DNA of 64,000 nucleotides from CAVZCK01 sp963798805 (GTDB taxonomy: Bacteria > Pseudomonadota > Alphaproteobacteria > Rhizobiales > Rhodomicrobiaceae). A program made the translations under genes and the position numbers. A model generated the notes under the pieces. That model was not told where the DNA came from. It did not search any database and saw nothing but the letters and a program-made list of their open reading frames with translations. The DNA lies in contig CAWCVC010000010.1 of the NCBI GenBank assembly GCA_963798805.1, forward strand, positions 930,001-994,000, in the 5' to 3' direction. Positions 35,353 through 43,159 of this stretch are shown piece by piece; the stretch's first letter is position 1, and every line of letters begins with the position of its first letter.

Positions 35353-35595
35353 ATGAGCGAAAACATCTCCGAACGTGTGAAAAAGATCGTGGTCGAACAT
35401 CTTGGCGTCGAAGCCGACAAGGTAACGGATAACGCCAGCTTCATCGACGACCTTGGCGCGGACAGCCTGGACACGGTCGAACTCGTGATGGCGTTCGAAG
35501 AAGAGTTTGGCTGCGAGATTCCAGACGACGCTGCCGAAACGATCCAGACCGTCGGCGACGCGATCCGCTTTCTCGAGCAGCACGCGAGCGCGTAA
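35353..35595 (+). CDS. acpP: Acyl carrier protein
   Basis: An 80-residue acidic carrier. The phosphopantetheine is attached at S38 in the DLGADSLDTVELVMAFEEEF motif. Preceded by GTGAGG. It is set apart from fabG by 233 bases with a leader hairpin and followed by a strong hairpin, so it probably also has its own transcript, as is usual for this abundant protein. Confidence 0.97.
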   Translation: MSENISERVKKIVVEHLGVEADKVTDNASFIDDLGADSLDTVELVMAFEEEFGCEIPDDAAETIQTVGDAIRFLEQHASA

Positions 35596-35619
35596 CCATC
35601 TCGCCCCTTTGCGAGCGAA

Positions 35620-35650
35620 AGGCTTTTCCGACGCGCTTTCGGAGAAGCCT
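35620..35650 (+). terminator. Hairpin after acpP
   Basis: AGGCTTTTCCGA (35620-35631) pairs with TCGGAGAAGCCT (35639-35650), twelve base pairs with one G-U and a seven-base loop, 25 bases after the acpP stop. There is no T run, so it may be a partial terminator or mRNA 3' protector between acpP and fabF. Confidence 0.5.
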
Positions 35651-35727
35651 ATAGCCGCGACATCGGCAGCGACCGGTTAAGAAAACGGTTACGAAGAGGG
35701 GGCATTCGCAACGCATATGGAGGCATC

Positions 35728-36993
35728 ATGCGGCGTGTCGTGATTACTGGCCTTGGCATCGTTTCTCCCATCGGGTGCGGCGTCGAGGCGAGTTGGAAAC
35801 GATTGATCGCGGGCGAAAGCGGCGCGCGCCGGATCACCGAATTCGATGTCTCCGACCTGAGCTGCCAGGTCGCTGGCTGCCTTCCCCGCGGGACTTACGC
35901 CGAGGGAGCCTATAATCCCGACGAATGGATGGAGCCGAAGGAACAGCGCAAGGTCGACGACTTCATCGTCTATGCGATGGCGGCCGCTGACCAGGCGCTC
36001 CAGGACGCGGAGTGGCACCCGAAATCGGCCGATGATCAGGCGACGTCCGGCGTTCTGATCGGCTCGGGGATCGGCGGTCTGCAGGGCATCGAAAAGACAT
36101 CCTTGCTGATGGCGCAGAAGGGGCCGAAGCGCGTAAGCCCGTTCTTCATTCCCGGACGCCTGATCAATCTGGCATCGGGCTATGTCTCGATCCGGCATGG
36201 CCTCAAGGGACCCAACCATGCCGTCGTCACTGCCTGCTCCACCGGCGCGCATGCGGTCGGCGACGCGGCCCGCCTCATCGCACTCGGCGATGCCGAGGTG
36301 ATGGTGGCCGGCGGCACGGAATCCCCGATCTGCCGGCTCGCCATCGCCGGTTTCGCCGCCTGCCGCGCATTGACCACGCATTTCAACGAGGAACCGACGC
36401 GCGCTTCGAGACCTTATGATCGTGATCGCGATGGTTTCGTCATGGGTGAAGGCGCGGGCGTTCTGGTCCTCGAGGAACTTGAGCATGCCAGAGCGCGCGG
36501 TGCGAAGATTTACGCCGAGGTGATCGGTTATGGCCTATCGGGTGATGCATTCCACATCACCGCGCCGGCCGAGGATGGCGATGGCGCCTTTCGCTGCATG
36601 AAAATGGCGATCAAGCGCGCCGGGGTGCTGGCCTCGGATATCGATTATATCAACGCCCATGGCACCTCGACGCCGATGGGCGACGAGATTGAGCTCCGCG
36701 CCGTCGAGCGCCTGTTCGGCAATGCGTCGGCAAGCCTCGCCATGTCGTCGACGAAATCGGCAACCGGCCATCTGCTGGGCGCAGCGGGCGCGATCGAGGC
36801 CATATTCTCGGTCTTAACCATAAGGGACAATATTGTCCCCCCGACGCTCAATCTCGATAATCCTTCGGTCGAGACGGCGATCGATCTGGTGCCGCACAAA
36901 GCACACAGAAAGGAAGTAAACACCGTCTTGAGTAACTCTTTCGGTTTCGGCGGCACGAACGCGTCGCTAATCTTCAGACGGGTGATGGACTAG
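35728..36993 (+). CDS. fabF: 3-oxoacyl-ACP synthase II
   Basis: A 421-residue condensing enzyme that elongates acyl-ACP with malonyl-ACP. The nucleophile is C170 in VVTACSTGAHAVGDAARLI; the two catalytic histidines are in NAHGTSTPMGD and KSATGHLLGAAGA, with NSFGFGGTNASLIF at the end. Full length. ATG 35728 follows GGAGG. Confidence 0.96.
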   Translation: MRRVVITGLGIVSPIGCGVEASWKRLIAGESGARRITEFDVSDLSCQVAGCLPRGTYAEGAYNPDEWMEPKEQRKVDDFIVYAMAAADQALQDAEWHPKSADDQATSGVLIGSGIGGLQGIEKTSLLMAQKGPKRVSPFFIPGRLINLASGYVSIRHGLKGPNHAVVTACSTGAHAVGDAARLIALGDAEVMVAGGTESPICRLAIAGFAACRALTTHFNEEPTRASRPYDRDRDGFVMGEGAGVLVLEELEHARARGAKIYAEVIGYGLSGDAFHITAPAEDGDGAFRCMKMAIKRAGVLASDIDYINAHGTSTPMGDEIELRAVERLFGNASASLAMSSTKSATGHLLGAAGAIEAIFSVLTIRDNIVPPTLNLDNPSVETAIDLVPHKAHRKEVNTVLSNSFGFGGTNASLIFRRVMD

Positions 36994-37104
36994 AGGACCT
37001 TGTGCGGGCCGCTTATCGGAAGTCGGCCAGAAAGCGTAAACCCAGCTTTCGCCATAATTGCTTGGTCATTCTTGCCGTAATTGGGGGCGGAGAGCGGATC
37101 CACT

Positions 37105-38463
37105 ATGCCGGGCGATAGTCATCAGTGGGATCAGGATCGCGGCTACCACAGTGGAGCCTATTTCGGTGCACACCGCGATTATGCTGCACTGCCGCGCAGT
37201 CCGGCAGAAATGCTCGAACCCGACAATGCTCCCGAGCCGCCGATATGGAGCGCCGGCTGGCATCAGAGGCCCATCGTGAAGGTGATGCACAACGTCATGA
37301 CGCTGCTTTTCGTCGGCGTCATCGCGCTTGCGCTCCTGTTCTACTATGTCCGCACGCAGTTCGACCAGCCGGGTCCGCTCGGCTTCGCCACAGTCGTCGC
37401 GATTCCCAAAGGCGAGGGCGTCCGTGAGATCGCCAGCCGTCTCGAACGCGAGGGCGTTATCACCGACCAGCGTATTTTCGTCGCGGCCATCGTGCTTTAT
37501 TTCCATGCCCAGTCGAAGCTGAAGGCGGGCGAATACGCAATTAAGAAGAATGCCAGCATGAGGGAAGTGCTGGACACGCTCGTCGAAGGCAAGGCGATCC
37601 TGCAAAGCGTCTCCGTCCCCGAAGGGCTGACGAGCTATCAGGTCGTCGAGCGCCTGAACGCCAATCCCGATCTGACCGGCAAGATCGACCTCATTCCGGC
37701 GGAAGGCAGCCTGATGCCGGATACCTACCGTTTCGCGCGCGGCACCGACCGGCAGGATCTCATCGCCCGGATGCAGAGCGCCCAGCGCCAGTTCATGGAT
37801 AAGATCTGGTCGAAGCGCGCCTCGGGCCTGCCGTTCAAGACCAAGGAAGCGGCGGTCATTCTTGCCTCCATCGTCGAGCGCGAGACCGGCAAGGTTGACG
37901 AGCGCCCACGCGTTGCCGCGGTGTTCATCAACCGGCTGCGCAAGCATGTGAAGCTGCAGTCGGACCCGACGATCATCTACGGGCTCTCTGGCGGCAAGGG
38001 CACGCTCGGGCGCCCGATCCTAAAGACCGAGATCGAACAGATGACGCCCTACAACACCTATACGATGAAGGGCCTGCCGCCGACGCCGATCTCCAATCCC
38101 GGACGGGCGGCACTCGAAGCGGTTCTTCGGCCCGCAAAAACGAGCGACCTGTTTTTTGTCGCAGATGGTTCGGGCGGACACATCTTCGCCGAGACCTATG
38201 AGGACCACAAGAAGAACGTGGCGCAATGGCGGAACATCGAAAAGGAGATCCGCGCCAAGCAGGAAGCCGCCAAGGCCGAAGCCGAACAACAACAACAGCA
38301 ACAACAGCAGCAGGCGGCGAAGGCGACGCTCGCCTCGAACACCGAGCAAGGGACGACGACGACCGTCGTGCCCGGCGTCGCCGTCACTGCGGCATCGGCA
38401 GAGCCCGCGCCCACAAGCGATAGCGAGGGCATTCCGCTTCCTGTCCGCAGGCCGAAACTCTAG
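37105..38463 (+). CDS. mltG: Endolytic murein transglycosylase MltG
   Basis: A 452-residue inner-membrane enzyme that cuts nascent glycan strands and sets their length. ATG 37105 follows GGAG. After 60 soluble residues comes a single membrane helix (VMTLLFVGVIALALLFYYV), a LysM-like region (VRTQFDQPGPLG to GEYAIKKNASM), and the YceG catalytic domain with the glutamate in LASIVERETGKVDERPRVAAVF and SDPTIIYGL. The end has a homopolymer of nine glutamines (about 38286-38312) and a disordered tail, a local addition. Its place after fabF is conserved in alphaproteobacteria. Confidence 0.94.
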   Translation: MPGDSHQWDQDRGYHSGAYFGAHRDYAALPRSPAEMLEPDNAPEPPIWSAGWHQRPIVKVMHNVMTLLFVGVIALALLFYYVRTQFDQPGPLGFATVVAIPKGEGVREIASRLEREGVITDQRIFVAAIVLYFHAQSKLKAGEYAIKKNASMREVLDTLVEGKAILQSVSVPEGLTSYQVVERLNANPDLTGKIDLIPAEGSLMPDTYRFARGTDRQDLIARMQSAQRQFMDKIWSKRASGLPFKTKEAAVILASIVERETGKVDERPRVAAVFINRLRKHVKLQSDPTIIYGLSGGKGTLGRPILKTEIEQMTPYNTYTMKGLPPTPISNPGRAALEAVLRPAKTSDLFFVADGSGGHIFAETYEDHKKNVAQWRNIEKEIRAKQEAAKAEAEQQQQQQQQQAAKATLASNTEQGTTTTVVPGVAVTAASAEPAPTSDSEGIPLPVRRPKL

Positions 38464-38634
38464 GATCGGCCGTGAGCGAGCCGTCCTGCCTTCCAACGCC
38501 GCTATCATCTTCTCGCGATGCTTGCCAACCCTCACACCGGCTGCTCACGGAAAACGAGCGCGCCGGGCACAATTATGCGATAAAGCGTCGGCAGCTGATC
38601 CTGGTCTGGCAATGGTGAGCACTCTGGAGACGCT

Positions 38635-39834
38635 ATGACGGAGGCGATTGGCACGGAAGTCCCCGTAACGAGGCGCAGGCCGCTTGTTATCTTAATGGGA
38701 GCGGCCTGGGCCGTGCTGGTCGCGATCTGTCTTGTCCTTGCGTCTCAGCTCGGCGTGCTGCCCGGCGGCCCGGACGAATGGACCTATGACTGGCGCACCT
38801 TCCTGTTCTCGCCGGCGGCGAAACAGCCCCGGCCGGACATTGCCGTCATCCTTATCGACGAGCAGAGCATGGCCGATTACGACTATGTGTCGCCGGTCGA
38901 CCGCGGGCTCGTCGCCTCGCTGTTGCGGGCGGTCGACAAGGCCCGGCCGCGGGCGATCGGGCTCGACTTCATCTATGATCGCAAGAGCGACGACGAGAAG
39001 ACGAACAATCTCGTCACCGCGATTCACGACCTGAATTCGCCGATGGTGTTCGGCGCCGTCGACCTGCGCGTGCGCGGCTTCCGCAAGGAAGGCCTCCACT
39101 ATCAGGAGAATTTCATTACCCGAACGGGCCACGAGGCGGGGCACGTCTTTTTCGCCCGCCAGCAGGACAAGCTGACGATAGGCGACCAGGTGGTGCGCTA
39201 TATGGGAGACCGGTCACCCGCGCCTCCCGGCCGCAAGAGCTTTGCGCAGCTTCTCGCCGAAAAGGCTGGCGTCCAGATTAACGAGCCGCAAACGCCCTAC
39301 ATTGGATGGATGCTGCCGCCGCCGGGCGACGATCTGTTCCCGCTCTTCCGGGTGCCACGCCATAAGCCTGGCAGCGCCGAGGATGTCATCCTGCCCGCGA
39401 GCTGGCGGCCCGCCCTGAAGAACCGCATCGTACTGATCGGCGGCGATTTCATCGACCGCGACAAGCATCTCACGCCCCTCTCCATCTGGGACGGAGCAAA
39501 GATGCCCGGCGTTTTAGTACAGGCACAGATTCTAAGCCAGCTTATCGACGGCCGCTCGATCAAGATGGTCGCGCCGCAAAATGAATTGTGGATCTTGATG
39601 ATTATCGGTTTTCTCGGCTTCCTGTCGAGTCTGCGCCTGGATAGCAAGCATTATGACTGGGTTCTCTATCTGCTCGGTCTCGGCGTGCTGATCCTTGCCG
39701 GCCTGCTGCTGTTCTGGAGATATGGTCTCATCATCCCATCGACGACGCTGTTCTTCGCCTGGACATTGGGGGTAACCGGGGGCCATTATGCGCCCGACGC
39801 CCTGCAAAGGCTGCGTCCCGCAGGGTTAAGCTAA
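38635..39834 (+). CDS. CHASE2-domain membrane protein without output domain
   Basis: A 399-residue protein. One N-terminal helix (PLVILMGAAWAVLVAICLVLAS) precedes an extracytoplasmic CHASE2 sensor domain: YDWRTFLFSP, DIAVILIDEQSM, GLVASLLRAVDKARPRAIGLDF, LKNRIVLIGGDFIDRDKHLTPL and the late MPGVLVQAQILSQLIDGRSI are its landmarks. Three C-terminal helices follow (LWILMIIGFLGFLSSL and two more). Unlike most CHASE2 proteins it has no cyclase, kinase or GGDEF domain. It is followed by a small exported protein ten bases on, probably its partner. Confidence 0.8.
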   Translation: MTEAIGTEVPVTRRRPLVILMGAAWAVLVAICLVLASQLGVLPGGPDEWTYDWRTFLFSPAAKQPRPDIAVILIDEQSMADYDYVSPVDRGLVASLLRAVDKARPRAIGLDFIYDRKSDDEKTNNLVTAIHDLNSPMVFGAVDLRVRGFRKEGLHYQENFITRTGHEAGHVFFARQQDKLTIGDQVVRYMGDRSPAPPGRKSFAQLLAEKAGVQINEPQTPYIGWMLPPPGDDLFPLFRVPRHKPGSAEDVILPASWRPALKNRIVLIGGDFIDRDKHLTPLSIWDGAKMPGVLVQAQILSQLIDGRSIKMVAPQNELWILMIIGFLGFLSSLRLDSKHYDWVLYLLGLGVLILAGLLLFWRYGLIIPSTTLFFAWTLGVTGGHYAPDALQRLRPAGLS

Positions 39835-39844
39835 GGATATGGGC

Positions 39845-40189
39845 ATGAAACAGGTCATCTCTGCTCGCTCCGCTCTATTGGGGTTTCTCCTTGCGGCTGC
39901 AATGCCGTTCTCGGCGGTGTGGGCGGAAACCCAGGTGCTGGAGTCGTCTGTGCCGGATATCGCTGTTGGCAGCACGCTCAAGGACCACGAGCGCATCAAG
40001 ATTCCCGATGGCGGCACGGTCCGCGTTCTCATCACCTCGTCGGGTACGACCAAGACACTGAAAGGCCCTTATGAGGGCACCATCGAGACCTATAAGGAAG
40101 ATCGAAGCTGGTGGGAACGCCTGATGGGCCGCGGCAAGGACAGCGACGCGCCGATCGGGGCAACCCGCGGATTGCGGCAGGAACAATAG
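39845..40189 (+). CDS. Small exported FecR-like protein, CHASE2 partner
   Basis: A 114-residue protein. ATG 39845 is chosen since AAGGA then has an eight-base spacer; an ATG at 39839 is too close. The first 27 residues (MKQVISARSALLGFLLAAAM to AVWA) are a signal peptide. The rest, DIAVGSTLKDHERIKIPDGGTVRVLITSSGTTK in pieces, has the beta-rich FecR-type pattern (value, threshold, gene-like G-x-V strands) and a basic end. CHASE2 proteins often sit next to FecR-domain proteins, which supports the pairing. Family assignment is tentative. Confidence 0.5.
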   Translation: MKQVISARSALLGFLLAAAMPFSAVWAETQVLESSVPDIAVGSTLKDHERIKIPDGGTVRVLITSSGTTKTLKGPYEGTIETYKEDRSWWERLMGRGKDSDAPIGATRGLRQEQ

Positions 40190-40266
40190 CCGGCTGCGGT
40201 CATCCCGTCGCGGCTGGTGGCACGCGACAACCTCCACGAAAGGACAGGAATTGGGCGGTGGGGCTC

Positions 40267-41487
40267 ATGCATAGCTATTTTCCAAAATCCGGCCTCGTCG
40301 CCGCAGCAATGGCTGCGGCTCTCATCGTTCCGCTCCCAGCATCATCCGCCACGACCTGTGATCAGCCTGAAAGCTTCGCCAATTGGCTGGCGCGCATGAA
40401 AACCGAGGCGATCTCGGCTGGGATTTCCCGCCGGACCGTAACGAACGCGCTGGGCGGCGTCGCTTACGACCCGGCGATCATTCGCCGCGACCGCGCCCGC
40501 GGCGTCTTCGCGCAGAGCTTCCTGCAATTCTCCGGACGGATGGTCGCCGGCTACCGCATGCAGCAGGGCAAGGCCAATCTCGAAAAGTACAAATCCATCT
40601 TCGACCGCGTCGAAAAACAATATGGCGTGCCGGGTCCGGTGATCACCGGCTTCTGGGGCCTGGAGACCGATTTCGGCGCTAATATCGGGAAGGACCATAT
40701 TCTCGGCGCGCTGGCGACGCTGGCCTATGACTGCCGGCGCCCGGAGATGTTTCACGACCAGCTTCTCGCCGCATTGCGGATCGTCGATCGCGGCGATCTG
40801 GGTGCCGATGAGATGGTCGGCGCCTGGGCCGGCGAGCTTGGCCAGACACAATTTCTGCCGACCCATTATCTTGAGTTCGGCGTCGATTACGACCACGATG
40901 GACGGGTCGATCTGCGCAAGAGCGTCCCCGACGTGCTGGCGTCGACCGCCAATCTGCTCAAAGCGCATGGCTGGCGGCGCGGCGAGCCCTGGCTCGAGGA
41001 GGTCAGCGTTCCCGACAAGATGCCCTGGCATGAGGCCGATCTGACAATCCGCCATCCGCGGTCGCAATGGGCTGCGTGGGGTGTCCGGCTGCGGGGCGGC
41101 CGCGCTCTGCCCAAGGACGACATGCCCGCATCGCTGCTTCTTCCGATGGGGCGTTACGGGCCGGCCTTTCTCGCCTACGCCAATTTCGACGTCTATACGC
41201 TGTGGAACCAATCCCTGGTCTACGCCACGACCGCCGCCTATTTCGCGACGCGTCTAGCCGGCGCCCCGCCCTACGACAAGGGCAAGCCGGAGCTGCAGGC
41301 TTACGGTCTCGAGCAAACCCGTGAGTTGCAGCAGCTTTTGACGAACCACGGCTACGACGTCGGCGAAATCGACGGCGTGATGGGCTTGCAGACCCGGAGT
41401 GCGATCCGCCAAGCGCAGATCAAATTTGGCCTGCCCGCTGATTCCTACCCATCCGACGCGCTCTTTGCGCGTCTCCGCAGCAGCTGA
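40267..41487 (+). CDS. Lytic murein transglycosylase, MltB-like, with peptidoglycan-binding domain
   Basis: A 406-residue exported enzyme. MHSYFPKSGLVAAAMAAALI is a signal peptide start (ATG 40267). The SLT_2/GH103 catalytic domain covers about residues 35-330: FWGLETDFGANIGKD holds the catalytic glutamate and GAWAGELGQTQFLPTHYL the substrate site. The C-terminal 60 residues are a PG_binding_1 domain (ELQQLLTNHGYDVGEIDG, then QTRSAIRQAQ). It splits glycan strands to 1,6-anhydro-MurNAc, the source of the AnmK substrate. Confidence 0.92.
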   Translation: MHSYFPKSGLVAAAMAAALIVPLPASSATTCDQPESFANWLARMKTEAISAGISRRTVTNALGGVAYDPAIIRRDRARGVFAQSFLQFSGRMVAGYRMQQGKANLEKYKSIFDRVEKQYGVPGPVITGFWGLETDFGANIGKDHILGALATLAYDCRRPEMFHDQLLAALRIVDRGDLGADEMVGAWAGELGQTQFLPTHYLEFGVDYDHDGRVDLRKSVPDVLASTANLLKAHGWRRGEPWLEEVSVPDKMPWHEADLTIRHPRSQWAAWGVRLRGGRALPKDDMPASLLLPMGRYGPAFLAYANFDVYTLWNQSLVYATTAAYFATRLAGAPPYDKGKPELQAYGLEQTRELQQLLTNHGYDVGEIDGVMGLQTRSAIRQAQIKFGLPADSYPSDALFARLRSS

Positions 41488-42048
41488 AAACCGGTATCTG
41501 CCACTTTGCATTTTTAATGCAATATTTAACGCAGCTGCCTTACCCTCCTGGGCGCTGACAGCAGCCCCGCAGCGGCGAAAAGCCGCGCACCCTCCGCGCA
41601 AACCCTCAGGATACGGAACAGACGGCAGCCAACGCGCGTTGTTCCGCTCAGATCGGCCATCTATCGGAGCGGGTAAAGAGGACAGCCGAAGGCGTAAAAT
41701 GCTACCAATATGAGTTTTCCAATAATCTTTCACAGCAAGTCGATTGACGCCCTGCGAGAGCAAATGTGCTGTGTCACTTTGCCACAATTTCGTCCAAATC
41801 GCTAGTCCATCCAACTATTAGCGCGGATGCGGTTCCGTTCCTTCAGTGTAACGGAACTAATTCTTGCCACGCGCCTTCACTTAAAACATCCCAGATTTGT
41901 TGAGGGGAGATTTGATCTCTCTCTATTTTTTTACGTCCTTTTTATGCTTCGTTATGCTAAGCGATTTCCTCCTGATTTGCCCTCTTTTGGGAACTTTTGG
42001 TCTTTATCTCTGTTCTGGTGAGGTTTGTTGCCAGATGGATGACGCAAA
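41488..42048. other. AT-richer gap before the glycosyltransferase pair
   Basis: A 560-base gap without a supportable gene. The last 230 bases are clearly lower in GC than the surroundings. At 41907-41919 GAGAT-TTG-ATCTC is followed by CTCTATTTTTTT, a weak terminator-like element. The region may be a long leader or promoter for the two carbohydrate genes that follow. Confidence 0.4.
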
Positions 42049-43149
42049 ATGAAAATAGCGCAGATATCGCCCCTGATAGAAAGCGTCCCCCCAAGACTCT
42101 ATGGCGGGACGGAGCGGATCGTCTCCTACCTCACGGAGGAGTTGGTCCGGATGGGACACGATGTGACGCTGTTCGCCAGCGGAGACTCCGCAACCTCGGC
42201 CGAACTGGTCAGTTGTGCTCATATGGCCCTGCGGCTCGACCCGTCGGTCAAGGAGCAGGTGCCCTATTACATGCTGATGCTTGACCGGGTCCGCCGGATA
42301 GCCGACGAGTTCGACATCCTTCACTTCCACATCGAGTATTTTCAGTTCCCGCTGTTTGGCCATGTGGGAGAACGCACAGTCACCACGTTGCACGGCCGTC
42401 AGGATGTCTCCGATCTGAAGATGCTCTACGCAGCGTTCCCGGAGATGCCCCTGGTCTCCATCTCCGACGCGCAGCGCCGCCCGGTCTCCAACGCCAGCTT
42501 CGTCGGCACCGTGCATCACGGGCTGCCGCTGGATCTGCTAAAACCGAACCTCGGGCATACGGATGACTACGTAGCCTTTCTTGGCCGCATTTCGCCGGAG
42601 AAGCGTCCGGACCGCGCCATCCGCATCGCGCGTGCCGCGGGCATCCCGCTCAAAATCGCCGCCAAGGTCGACAAGGCGGACCGCGAATATTTCGAGCAGC
42701 ACATCAAGCCGATGCTCGATGCGCCGGGCGTCGAATATATCGGCGAGATTAACGAACGTCAGAAATCGGCATTCCTCGGCAATGCGCGGGCGCTTCTGTT
42801 CCCCATAGACTGGCCGGAACCGTTCGGTCTTGTTATGATTGAAGCGATGGCCTGCGGGACGCCGGTCCTGGCATTCAGGAATGGTTCAGTTCCAGAGGTT
42901 ATAGATGAGGGCCTGTCCGGCTATCTCGTTGATACCGAGGAAGAGGCTGTTGCCGTTCTACGGCAAACGGTGGGACTTGATCGGCGCAGAGTGCGACGCC
43001 GTTTCGAGGAGCGCTTCTCCGCACACCGAATGGCGGCCAACTATGTTGCCGTCTACGAAAAGCTTTTGGAGCAGCCAGCCGTTCCCGGCCGTCGTTTTGC
43101 GGCACGAGGCGCGGTCCAGCCGGGAAGGGGCCCACAAACTCTGAACTAA
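42049..43149 (+). CDS. Glycosyltransferase family 4 protein
   Basis: A 366-residue GT-B enzyme. The N-terminal domain starts MKIAQISPLIESVPPRLYGG (a glycogen synthase-like loop) and contains HFHIEYFQFPLF; the C-terminal nucleotide-sugar site has AFLGRISPEKRPDRAI and PFGLVMIEAMACGTPVLAFRNGSVPEVI, with the usual E-x7-E pair. No membrane segments. It precedes the debranching gene by 10 bases, so the pair probably acts in the same alpha-glucan or compatible-solute pathway. Donor and acceptor are unknown. Confidence 0.88.
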   Translation: MKIAQISPLIESVPPRLYGGTERIVSYLTEELVRMGHDVTLFASGDSATSAELVSCAHMALRLDPSVKEQVPYYMLMLDRVRRIADEFDILHFHIEYFQFPLFGHVGERTVTTLHGRQDVSDLKMLYAAFPEMPLVSISDAQRRPVSNASFVGTVHHGLPLDLLKPNLGHTDDYVAFLGRISPEKRPDRAIRIARAAGIPLKIAAKVDKADREYFEQHIKPMLDAPGVEYIGEINERQKSAFLGNARALLFPIDWPEPFGLVMIEAMACGTPVLAFRNGSVPEVIDEGLSGYLVDTEEEAVAVLRQTVGLDRRRVRRRFEERFSAHRMAANYVAVYEKLLEQPAVPGRRFAARGAVQPGRGPQTLN

Positions 43150-43159
43150 ACGGAGCGCC

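Noticed and set aside
38286..38312. CAA/CAG tract in mltG considered as a sequencing artefact or a phase-variable repeat
   Set aside because: The unit is three bases and in frame, so length changes would only alter the number of glutamines in a disordered tail.
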